Positions 1-20,409 of a DNA stretch of 64,000 nt are shown here, in pieces. Position 1 is the first letter of the stretch, and each line of letters begins with the position of its first letter. Made by a program: the position numbers and the translations under genes. Source of the DNA: Muscardinus avellanarius (lineage: Eukaryota; Chordata; Mammalia; Rodentia; Gliridae); NCBI GenBank assembly GCA_963383645.1, contig OY726569.1, positions 25,341,054 through 25,405,053 of the forward strand, in the 5' to 3' direction. The notes under the pieces were generated by a model. That model did no database searches and was not told where the DNA came from. It worked only from the letters and a program-made list of their open reading frames with translations.

Positions 1-222
1 CACGAACAGGGATCCTCTAGTCTCAGCCTCCCGAATGCTGGGATTACAAGAGTGCACCACCACACCCGGCTCAGCCCTACTTTTAAATTTCTGCTTTGAA
101 ACAAGATCTCACTAGGTTGATGAGAGCCTCACTACTTGCTGAGGCTGTCCTCAAACTTGGGACCCTCTTGACTCAGGCTCTCAGGTGCTAGGATTCCAGG
201 CATGTGCCACCACACCTGGCTG
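1..222 (-). repeat. Two antisense B1-type SINE pieces at window start
   Basis: 1-71 is the B1 end of an element cut by the window edge. 98-222 is a second B1 half starting at GAAACAAGATCTCAC and ending in CACACCTGGCT. Confidence 0.8.
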
Positions 223-868
223 GATTTTTTTTTATAAGAGTTACTATGTTGTTAGGCACCAACTATTCAAAAAAGCAAAGCTAGAGGAAAAAAAAAAAAA
301 GGCAAGGAATGCTGCTAGCTGTAAGGTATTTCTCTTGACCTAGAGGTGCTGTGGAAACATTGTTCAAATGCTAAGTGCACTCTGAACTGAGAAACTGGGA
401 ACTCTGGCTCTGAGTGTTGGAAACAAGTCAAAATACTCATCAAATAAGAGTATGAGGTTTGGTTTGAGATTGCCTTATGGGAAAGAAATAATTGTTTAAT
501 CAGCAGTCCACATACTCAGCCATCAAATATCTACATTCACAGTGCAACACACACACATACCAACCACCTGAATCCATATGCTGCAGCAGATAAAAACCTT
601 GAGAAAGGCAGTAAGAGATAGAAGCTCGATTTGCTGAGGACAGGCAGAAGACAGGACCCCAGACGAGGTTTATTGCAACTTGAAGCTTGAGCACTTTCCT
701 TTGACAGACCACAAAATGAAGCTGTAATCTGAGGCTTGCTAGGCCTCACAAGGCAGGCTCTTTCAGAGCCAGCAATGAATCTAAGATTTAAAAAATTAGG
801 GGACAAGGTTACTATGTATATGGGCAATGGCTGCACTTGAATCAGAATATATGGGAGTTAGAGATGAA
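223..868. other. Unique intergenic DNA
   Basis: No repeat family or gene recognised. Short frames here have no recognisable domain. Contains a poly-A run at about 285-300. Confidence 0.6.
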
Positions 869-923
869 GCCTAGTAGTAGAGCCCTTGTCTGGCATGGGC
901 CAGGTCCTGGGTTCATCCCAGCA

Positions 924-975
<52 letters not shown>

Positions 976-1070
976 ATGTGTGCATATATGTGCATGCACA
1001 CACACAGGCGAGAGCATACATACATACATGAGTGCATGCACACATGTAGACACATACACACACCCAAAAC
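869..1070 (+). repeat. ID-type SINE with long CA-rich tail
   Basis: 870-930 matches the ID core (GAGATGAAGC ... CCTGGGTTCATCCCAGCA). The tail has become a (CA)n microsatellite at about 926-973, then degenerate CA/TA repeats to 1065. Histidine/threonine-rich and cysteine/valine-rich frames here are microsatellite artefacts. Confidence 0.8.
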
Positions 1071-1129
1071 CCTTAACCTGGTCAAGGTGCTGCCTGGTAA
1101 ACTGCCTTTGCCACTCATGTGACAGTACA

Positions 1130-1605
1130 AGTTATTTGTGTTTTGTGGTGCTGGCTGTCTAACCCAGGGCCTCATATACTAGATAAGTGATCTACCACTG
1201 AGCTAAATCACTAGCCTTTTTCCTATCTCTGAGCTACATCTCCAGCCTTATGAAACAAGGTCTCTCTAGGTTGCTGAGAGGTGTTGCTAAATCTGCCTGG
1301 TAACCTGTGATCTTCCTATCTCAGCCTGTCTCAAGTACTGGAATCACAGGCATGTGCCACCACACACCTTTTTATTTTTCATTTTGAAACAGGGTCTCAC
1401 TAAATGGCTGAGGGTCCCTAAATTGTGGAGGCTGGCATCAAATCTCCAGACCTGTTGTCTCAGACTCCCAAGTACTGAGATTACTGCATCATCATGCCTG
1501 GATCTGAGTCCTTTGGGTTATATTTTGAGACAAGGCCTAGATAAATGGCCCAGGCTGACCTGGAATTGTTATCCTGCCCATCTCCTGAATAGCCAGGATT
1601 ATTTC
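1130..1605 (-). repeat. Antisense SINE cluster
   Basis: 1130-1368 is a full dimer (ID half then B1 half). 1378-1500 is a B1 half. 1525-1605 is a degenerate B1 piece. All read as the complement of the B1-dID consensus. Confidence 0.8.
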
Positions 1606-1717
1606 TTTGGTGAAATGTCATTCAGACTGCTCTTCACATGTTGCTAGAGAAACACTATGGAAAGTTGAGCCTTGTTCTTCAATTTTCCTTTTATTGTGGT
1701 TTAGATCATTTACTTTG

Positions 1718-1910
1718 CCCGGTGTGGTGGCACAAGCCTGTAATCCTGGTATGGGAGCTTGAGGCAGGAGGATCACAGGTTCAAGGACAGCTTCAGCAAG
1801 TAGTGAGACTCTTATCAACCTAGCGAAACCCTGTTTATAAATAAATAAAATTGGACTGGGGGTTTAGCTTGAAGGTAGGCATAATGCCTCTGGGTTCAAT
1901 CCCAGCACAA

Positions 1911-1949
<39 letters not shown>

Positions 1950-2206
1950 AATGTTTTAAGACTGAGCGTGGTGGCACATGCTGGTAATTCCAGCATGTAC
2001 TTGAGAGGCTTAGGCAGGAGGGATTGTAGGTTTGAGGCCAGTCTCAGCAATTTAGTGAGGCTCTCAGCAACTTAGTAAACCTGTTTCCAAATAAAAAATA
2101 AAATAAGGCTGGGGGTATAACTTTGAGGTAGAATGCACCTGAATTTAATTCCCAGCCACAAACACATACATACATACATACATACATACATACATACATA
2201 CATACA
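1718..2206 (+). repeat. Two sense B1-dID SINEs with tetranucleotide tails
   Basis: 1718-1951 ends in a (TAAA)n tail at 1907-1951. 1959-2206 ends in a (CATA)n tail at 2164-2206. Both have the CCCTGTTT-AAATAAA linker and the ID-type second half. Confidence 0.85.
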
Positions 2207-3019
2207 TTACTTTAGAGTCCACCAAAAGTAATTAATTTGGTTTCAAATTATTTAAATATAATCATGTCATAACCTTATCTTTTGTATAAATTGGATTATA
2301 TTTGGAGGATTAAAAACTCTTCAAATACTGATAAATATTTCTTTGGGCTAATTTTTATTGATCTCTGTTATCTGAAATAATGCTTTCAGTGTTCCAAGTC
2401 TTCATAGCCTCATTACTAACATAAAACTACCTTTAGATCACCCTGCTGTTACCTCCAAAATAACTTGACAAAACTACTACTAATAACAATGCAATAATAA
2501 AAGCATAATGGAATAAACTTATTTGGCATTGGGCCCAGTTCTTTAATCTATTATTTTTTACAGATAGCATTTTTACTCTTGGGTCACAGCACTAGGATAA
2601 TTCTGGTGCGTAGTTGATGTTCAATACATTTGTTGCCGGGTGTGAGATTACAAGCGTGCACCACCACGCCGAGCTTGCATTCTTATAAATGACGTTACAG
2701 ATGATGTTACAGACATTTTCATCCTGAGAGGATTCCTTGTCTCGTCATCTGAATTGCTTGGGACCAGTAGTGTGCAGCGGAACCCATCCTGTCGCCATCC
2801 TGTCTTGTGCTTTGGATCCAAGAATTCTTGCCTGAGAACTTTCCCCTTTTCTTTTCCGCATCCGGGCCTGGATGCGTTTCCCCCAGCCCTGAACGCCTCC
2901 AAGTCAGCACTGTTGCCTGGGCGACCGTGTTTCCCTAGTCCGGGAAGCAACTCAGACGCCGGCTCACTTCATTTTATTCTGGGGTGCGCGATCTAGTTTG
3001 AAATTTTCTCCATTCAAAT
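2207..3019. other. Unique upstream DNA with one SINE scrap
   Basis: 2207-2633 is AT-rich with no recognised content. 2634-2673 is a fragment of an antisense B1 end. 2674-3019 is non-repetitive upstream flank leading into the CpG island. No PIP4P1/TMEM55B coding sequence, the human upstream neighbour by memory, is seen. Confidence 0.6.
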
Positions 3020-3252
3020 CTCTCACGGTTTGCTGTCGCCACAGCCCGGAATGGGGTGGCAGACAGCGGGCTCGGGGGGCTCTCCACCCGGCCCCGGGCG
3101 CAGAGGCCTCCTCTGCTGGAAACCGCCTCCCAGAGGACCGGAATGGGTGCTGGGAGGAAACCCGGGTGCCTGGGGGGGAGAAAGGGTCCAGCTCCGGAAA
3201 GAACGCGGGTTACGTTTACGGCCCAGCCTCGGGCCCTTGAATCTGGGTGTGT

Positions 3253-3266
3253 GTCGCCATGGAGAC
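3253..3266. promoter_or_regulatory. RFX X-box-like palindrome
   Basis: GTCGCCATGGAGAC resembles the symmetric RFX motif GTTGCCATGGCAAC at 11 of 14 positions, with the left half best preserved. It sits about 55 bases upstream of the TATA-like box inside the CpG island. This is only a motif resemblance. Confidence 0.3.
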
Positions 3267-3291
3267 GGGGCCGGCCCGCGTGCTCGGCTGC

Positions 3292-3297
3292 CATTGG
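3292..3297 (-). promoter_or_regulatory. Inverted CCAAT box (ATTGGC)
   Basis: CATTGGCTG, a standard NF-Y site read on the minus strand, about 25 bases upstream of the TATA-like box. That is closer than the usual 60-100 bases before the start site, so its function is inferred only. Confidence 0.5.
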
Positions 3298-3319
3298 CTG
3301 GGGCCTCCCGGGCTGGAGA

Positions 3320-3325
3320 TATAAG
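3320..3325 (+). promoter_or_regulatory. TATA-like box (TATAAG)
   Basis: TATAAG in a GC-rich setting, about 145 bases upstream of the PNP start codon. It would place transcription start near 3345-3352. The downstream sequence has no ATG before the PNP start. Confidence 0.7.
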
Positions 3326-3347
3326 CCCGCGCGGAGCACAGCGCACT

Positions 3348-3465
3348 AACTGTGCGGACCAGACCCGGCGCGGCCGCGCAGGGCTCGGGCGGATCGCGGC
3401 GGAGCGGGGCGGGATCGCGGGATCGCGGGATCGCGGGATCGCGGGAGGGCGTCGCAGGCAGGACC

Positions 3466-3476
<11 letters not shown>
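3348..3476 (+). CDS. PNP: PNP exon 1: 5' UTR plus first 11 coding bases
   Basis: The 5' end is inferred at about 25-30 bases after the TATA-like box. Coding starts at 3466 with ATG GAG ACC GG, and the donor GTGAGG begins at 3477. The split Gly codon is completed by the first base of exon 2, giving Met-Glu-Thr-Gly. Human PNP also has only a few codons in exon 1. Confidence 0.9.
3411..3446 (+). repeat. Octamer tandem repeat GGGATCGC x4.5 in PNP 5' UTR
   Basis: Four perfect GGGATCGC units followed by GGGA. This gives five GGG runs separated by identical five-base loops, which fits the G3-N(1-7) quadruplex pattern on the sense strand, so it could also fold in the mRNA leader. It ends 19 bases before the start codon. 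Confidence 0.9.
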
Positions 3477-14768
<11,292 letters not shown>

Positions 14769-15215
14769 CCAGTCCTGGAGCAGTCTGCCCCCTAACAGGA
14801 CCACATAGCTACTACCTACTTTGGCCTTTTGCTGGGCCACGTACCTCTACCCTTAGGCAGTAGTGGAAAGGAAAGGAGAGGAAGAGCCCTATCTCTCCCC
14901 ACACTCTCCCACTAGATCCTTTTGATGCCGGGTCCTCTTGCTCACTTGTCCTCTCACAGCAGTTTGTTTCCACCTCCACTCTTCTACAAGAGCTGGAGCC
15001 CAGGCCCTCCCGCACCTGGGATATGCCCGTGAACTGGGCAGGCCTGGACCTTCCCACGGTGGCTGCTACCGACTTCCTGAGATGATGCTCTGCTGTCCCG
15101 GGGCTCAGTGCCATCTCACCTAAAGCACTGGAGACCAAATAAGGACCAGCCCGATACCTCTTGGACTTTATTTAATACCATCATGTTTTGAGAATAAAGA
15201 GATTAAATAACTTTA
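14769..15215 (+). other. PNP: PNP 3' UTR
   Basis: About 450 bases after the stop, free of SINEs and ordinary in composition, ending with the polyadenylation signal at 15193. No long open frame. Confidence 0.8.
15193..15198 (+). terminator. PNP polyadenylation signal AATAAA
   Basis: AATAAA followed within 30 bases by a T/GT-rich stretch (TTTATTTTTTGTTGC). Cleavage is expected near 15210-15220. An earlier AATAAG at about 15137 is a weaker candidate. Confidence 0.85.
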
Positions 15216-16275
15216 TTTTTTGTTGCATTTTGGGAGGAGGCTGGGGCACGGGCTAAGACTGGCGTGAAGGGCTGTGAGACCACATGTCTCGTGTGACAGC
15301 TTCTCAAGAGGAGTAGCTAAGAATGCAGGTGAGGTGGCGAAGGATGGGGGAATACTGAAAGATGTCAGGAGGCAAGGGTGAGCTTCTGACTCCTGGAGAC
15401 CACCGCCTCTAGCCAGGGTCGCCCTGTTCCTTGCCTGATGCTCATTTCCCTCCCTATCCGCTCTCACGAATAACCAAATCTGCACGGATCTGTTTCTGTC
15501 TTTTAGTCACCTCTTCCTTAAGCCCCTAGCTATCTTGCATCCCGTCTTTCTGGTACTCCTCTCCACTCCATTCTGACAGTGCAGTGCCAGGCCGCTGCCA
15601 GCCGCCCCACTGCTGACTAGCTTCCTGCCAGCCCAGGCAAAGCTGCGGAGTTGGTTGCTACTCAGCTTCTCTGGCGCCCCTTCCCTCCCGCCGCTCTTTC
15701 TAGGCTCCAGTCCTTTCTCTTGTGCTTGGTCAGAACCTCCTCTGACGCTGATTCAGGCATTGCTCTGTGCTGGATCAGTGACCACACTATTTGCTTATCA
15801 AAGTCTGTTCAGCTGGCTGGCGTGTTTGGAAATCACACTTCCCCCCAGGCCCACGTGCCTTCTAAGAAAGGACAGTGTTGGAGGTGCCTCTAATAGTGAT
15901 GGCACCTCAGTTGTTGGTGGTATAATATGAAAGAGGTATTTTGGACAGGAAGTTTTTGAGGAATCTTTGAAGTCATATTTTGGTAACTGACCGACTTAGC
16001 TGAGCCCAGTCTGAAGGAAATCAGCCTGGAGTGGCCCTGTCACAGTTTTTTCTTTCATCAGTTCTTTGTACCTCTGCTGACCACTAAAGCCCAAGACATT
16101 TAGGCAGGCCGCTAGCACCTGTTAATTGTCCCTGAGAGCTGGTATAGGAGGAAAGACTGCAAATCCCTTAGATATAGGTAACTAACTTGTTCATCTAATA
16201 AGATGGCTTATAGATATTTCTCTTACCATAATTGAGTATTTCTTGTGTGTGTATGTATGTGTGCATATGTGTGTG
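15216..16275. other. Unique DNA downstream of PNP
   Basis: About 1 kb after the polyadenylation site, with no SINE and no recognised gene. It contains one copy (about 15987-16020) of a 32-base motif found again at about 19591-19623 inside an L1. Confidence 0.6.
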
Positions 16276-17042
16276 TGTTACTAGAATTGAACCCAGAGTT
16301 ATTCTACATACCCAGCCCTTTTTTTTTACTTTTTTTTTTTTTTTTTTTTGGTGGTACTGGAGGTGGAACCCAGGGCCTTCTACCTCTGGTCTATACTCCC
16401 AGACCTATTTTATATTTTACTTGGAAACAGGGTCTCACTAAGTTGCTGAGAGCCTCACTCAGTAGCTGAGGCTGGCTTCGAACCTGTGCCATCCTCCTGT
16501 CTCAGCCTCCCAAGTGCGGGGATTACAAGCATGCACCACCCCATCTGGCCATTACTTTTTGTTTTGAAACAGGATCTCACTAGGTGCTGAAAGTATTGCT
16601 AAGTAGCGGAGGCTAGTCTTAGATCTGTAATCCTCCTGTCTCAACCTTCCAGGTACTGAGATTATAGATCATGTGCCACCATGTCTGGCTTGAATATATA
16701 GCATTTAGCTAACAATGATAAATTGAATTCTTTTTTCTGGAATTGGGGGTTGAACCCAAGGGCATTCTACCTCCAAACTACACCTTCAGCCCTATTTTTT
16801 ATTCTTTATTTTGAAACAGGTTCTCATTAAGTCGTAGAGGGCCTCACTAAGTAGCTGAGTCTAGCTTTGAACCTGCAATCTGCCTGTCTCAGTCTCCCAA
16901 GTACTGGGATTACAAGTGTGTGCCAACATGCCCGTTTTTTTTAATTAAATTTTTAATTTTTTTTGGTGATACCAAGGATTGAACTCAGAGGTAATCTACC
17001 TCAAAGCTATGCTCCCAACCTTTTTAAATTTTTTGTCTTTTT
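16276..17042 (-). repeat. Antisense SINE cluster
   Basis: ID half at 16276-16320 after a GT-rich stretch, dimer at 16340-16552, B1 half at 16556-16690, dimer at 16730-16934 and ID half at 16936-17024. Confidence 0.85.
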
Positions 17043-17056
17043 AAAATGTGCTTTCA

Positions 17057-17420
17057 GAGCTGGGTGTGGTGGCACGTGCTTGTAATCCCAGCATTTGGGA
17101 GGCTGAGACAGGAGGATCAGAGTTTGAGGACAGCTTCAGCTACTATTTAGTGAGAACCTATGCAACTCAGTGACACCCTGTTTTAAAATAAAGAATAAAA
17201 AAAAATAGGGCTAGTGGAGCGTGGTGTTGCACGCTTGTAATCCCAGCATTCGGGAGGCTGAGACCTGAGGATCGTGGTTCGCGGACAGCCTCAGCTACTT
17301 AGTGAAGCCCTATGCAACTTAGACCCTGTTAAAAAAAAAAAAAAAATAGGGCAGGTAGTGTAGCTCGGAGGCCAAATGCCCCTGGGTTTCCATCTCCAGT
17401 ACCGCAAAGGGAAAAAAAAA
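17057..17420 (+). repeat. Two tandem sense B1-dID SINEs
   Basis: 17057-17205 lacks its ID half, and 17212-17420 is a full dimer. The pair sits between GTGCTTTCA (17048-17056) and GTGCTTTTA (17421-17429), which look like target duplications of one L1 3' UTR site. Confidence 0.8.
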
Positions 17421-17429
17421 GTGCTTTTA

Positions 17430-18801
17430 GCCAGTGTGGTGGTGCACACTTGTGATCCCAGTATTTGGGAGGCTGAGACAGGAGGATCGCGGTTTGAAGA
17501 TGAGATGGCAACTAATTAGTTAGGCAAAAAGTTAAGCATAAAGAATGCTGATGGGCAGGGCTGTAACTGGAAATAAGATGGACTAGGTTAAGGGCTATTT
17601 TTGATCTCCTTGCCCAAGGACTAAGAAACAGGATGTCCTTGGTGGTCTGGTGGTCTCTCCCTGAACTGGGGTCAAGATGACTGACATACTGTGGGCTAAT
17701 GGTTGTGGTAATATTCTGGGAAATTAAAAAGAAAACATGTTCAAGTATAGACCCTTGTGCAAGGACAACTGCCTGGGAGAAATAGTAACCAACCCCCAAT
17801 GAACAGCTAAACCTAAAAACCCTCTAAGCCAATCATGGTAAAGGTCATGAGAACTGCCCAATCAACAGAGGCTCTTTGTCTAAAATGGTATAAAATAGAG
17901 ACTAAAGTGTGGTCAGGGCTCCTGTTCTGAACCGCTGTGTTGGTTATGTCAAGCGCCCAAGCTTGAGCTTGAATAAAGGCTCCTTTCCTTTTGCATACAG
18001 ATCAGCTCCCTGGTGGCTCTCTGGGACAGAGGGTCTGGGCATTTCAAGGACAGCCTCAGCCAGGCATGGCAGCACATGCTTGTAATCCCTGCACTTGGGA
18101 GGTGGAGACAGGAGGATTGTGCAGGTTCGAAGCCAGCTGCGCTGGCTTAAGAGACCCTGTTTCCAAATTTTAAAAAAAGTATAAAATAGGTCTGGGAGTG
18201 CAGCCTGGAAGTAGAAGGGTTTCCAGGAACCCCAGTACCACCAAAAAAAAAAAAAAAAAAAAAAAAAGAGACAGCCTCAGCTACTACTTAGTGAGGCCCT
18301 TTGCAATGCAGTGAGACCCTGTTTCTTTTTCTTTCTTTCTTTTTTTTTTGGTGGTACTGGGGTTCCTGGAAGCCCTTCTACCTCCGGGATACACTCCCAC
18401 GGGCTACACTTCCAGGCCTATTTTTTAACTTTTTTATGTGGAAACAGGGTCTCTTAAGCCAGCGAGGCTGGCTCCAAACCAGCGCGATCCTCCTGTCTCC
18501 GCCTCCCAAGCGCGGGGATTACAAGCGGCGCCACCACCGCCCGGCAAGAGACCCTGTTTCAAAATGAAGAATAAAAAAATAGCACGAGGCACGGTGCTGA
18601 ACGCTTGTAATCCCTGCATTCGGGAGGCTGAACCCAGATGATCTTGGTTCACGGACAGCCTCAGGTACTTAGTGTGGCCCTCCGCAACGTAGTGAGACCC
18701 TGTTTCAAATTAAAGAATAAAAAATAGGGCAGGGGGTGTAGCTCAGAGGTCGAATGCCCCTGAGTTCTATCCCCAGACCTGAAAAAATATTTTTTTAAAA
18801 T
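17430..18801 (+). repeat. SINE broken by an LTR and two other SINEs, followed by another SINE
   Basis: SINE A is in four pieces: 17430-17500, 18047-18059, 18281-18325 and 18561-18582. It is interrupted by a solo LTR (17501-18046), a sense SINE (18060-18269, repeat GACAGCCTCAG on both sides) and an antisense SINE (18326-18547, repeat GAGACCCTGTTTC on both sides). A further sense SINE is at 18583-18798. The whole block is flanked by GTGCTTTTA at 17421-17429 and 18802-18810. Confidence 0.8.
17501..18046 (+). mobile_element. Solo retroviral LTR inside a SINE
   Basis: 546 bases running from TGAGATGG to TTCA, with TATAAAATA at 17889-17897 and AATAAA at 17972-17977. This is the U3-R-U5 order of a sense LTR. 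SINE sequence resumes directly on both sides and no primer site or internal region is present. Flanking AAGA and AGGA may be a mutated 4-base duplication. Gammaretrovirus/ERV1 type is inferred from layout only. Confidence 0.7.
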
Positions 18802-19718
18802 GTGCTTTTATTGGTGCATTATAGACTCACATCATAATGTAAATCACATTAACAATGACATTCATGCATACAGCACTTGGTAGCCCCTCCTTCTCCCCAT
18901 TTCCCTCCCTTTCAATAGAGAGTACCCAGATGGACATTGATATGTTCACATGTATGCACATAGCCCATGACAGTATTTCCATTAATGAACCTCATTCTTC
19001 CTCCTCTTCCACCCCTAGGTCTCTGGCTCCGCTGAGGTTTCTCCTTCATTATCTGGAGTCCCTCTTGTATCCCAATTACTCCCTAGCTTGCACATATTAG
19101 AAAAAACATAACTCTTCATTTTCTGTGATTGGTTAATCTCACTTAACATAATGTTCTCTAGGTCCTGCCATCCTCTTGCAAATAACAATTTTGTTCTTTA
19201 TTGCTAAGTAGAATTCTATTGTGTATATTTTTCCATAATTTTATAATCCATTCATCTGTTGATGGACACCTGGGTTGGTTCTATAATTTAACTATTGTGA
19301 ATTGTGCTACTATGAATATGAGTATGCATATATTACTGTAGTTCTCTGATTTCAACCTCTTTGTAAAGATACGCAGGAGAGGTGTGCCCAGATTGTATCA
19401 TTCCCAGTTTTCTAAGAACTCTCCACACTGATATCCATAGTGGCTGAACTAGTTGGTATTCCCACCAATAGTGTAGAAGAGTTTCTGTTTCCCCACATCC
19501 TTACCAACATTTATTGTTATTTGACTTCTTTATGCTTGCCATTCTGATTGGGGTTAGATAGAATCTCAGTGTAGTTTCAATTTGTAGTTTTGACTGACTT
19601 AGCTGAGCCCAGCCTGAAGGAAAAGCAATCTCCCTGATTGCTAATGATGAGCATTTTTTCATGTATCTATTGGTCATTTGTTGCACTTCTTGTATGAAGT
19701 GCCTATTCAATTCAATTG

Positions 19719-20388
19719 TGCTAGGTCGGGTCCCTCCCTTCCCCCATGGGACCCTGCAGCAGGGACAAGAGGCTGAGCCCCGAAAGCCAGAAGCAGAGAT
19801 ATCACAAGATTCTAGGTGCCTCAAGACTCCAAACATCACAAGACAGACTCTAGGCATTATGGGATTCTGGATGTCGCAAGAGAATCAGCATTCCCACACT
19901 GCTACCCCCACCCCAAATCCCCCTCCCCGCTTAAAACATCTGTACTTCTGCTCCGCTGTGTGACTCTGCTGACCAACTGGGGCTGCTGGCTGACTCTGCT
20001 GATCGTGTGGCTCATAGGTCCCTTCCCCTACGGCCTGCAGACTCGCCCAAAGGCACTAGTTGATTAGGTTGATTAAAGCCACTTTTTTTTTTTTTATTTT
20101 TTTTATTTTTTATGCGGGTCTGGGGATGGAACCCAGGGGCATTTGACCTCCAAGCTACACCCCTTGTCCTATTTTTTATTCTTTATTTTGAAACCAGGTC
20201 TCACTGAGTTGCAGAGGGCCTTACTAAGTAGCTGAGGCTGTCCGCGAACCGCGATCCTCCAGGTCTCAGCCTCCCGAATGCTGGGATTACAAGCGTGCGC
20301 CACCACGCCCGGCTCATTAAAGCCACTTTTAATAACCTGGTTGGTATTTGCCTCCTTCGCGACTCCCTAGCTCAATTTCAATGTTACA
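19719..20388 (+). repeat. Provirus 5' LTR, interrupted by a SINE
   Basis: Starts TGCTAGGTCGGGTCCC and ends TTACA. It aligns with the 3' LTR through CCAGAAGCAGAGATATC, CTCCAAACATCACAAGACAG and GAATCAGCATTCCCACACTG. ATTAAA at 20072-20077 is the likely polyadenylation signal. A SINE at 20087-20315 splits it. It carries about 30 extra bases around 20010-20050 compared with the 3' LTR. Confidence 0.85.
20087..20315 (-). repeat. Antisense B1-dID SINE inside the 5' LTR
   Basis: Complete element from poly-T to CCACGCCCGGCTC. The 15-base duplication ATTAAAGCCACTTTT is perfect at 20072-20086 and 20316-20330, so this is a clear insertion after the provirus. Confidence 0.92.
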
Positions 20389-20390
20389 TT

Positions 20391-20409
20391 TGGTGCATGA
20401 AGCCTGGGA
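20391..20409 (+). other. Retroviral primer-binding site, tRNA-Phe-like
   Basis: TGGTGCATGAAGCCTGGGA begins two bases after the 5' LTR end. It matches the remembered tRNA-Phe 3'-end complement TGGTGCCGAAACCCGGGA with one inserted base and three transitions. Confidence 0.6.

Noticed and set aside
886..1162. His/Thr-rich and Cys/Val-rich frames
   Set aside because: Translation of the (CA)n microsatellite after an ID SINE.
1..3000. Possible 3' end of the upstream neighbour (PIP4P1/TMEM55B in human)
   Set aside because: No coding sequence or polyadenylation context resembling it was found; only SINEs and unique DNA are present.
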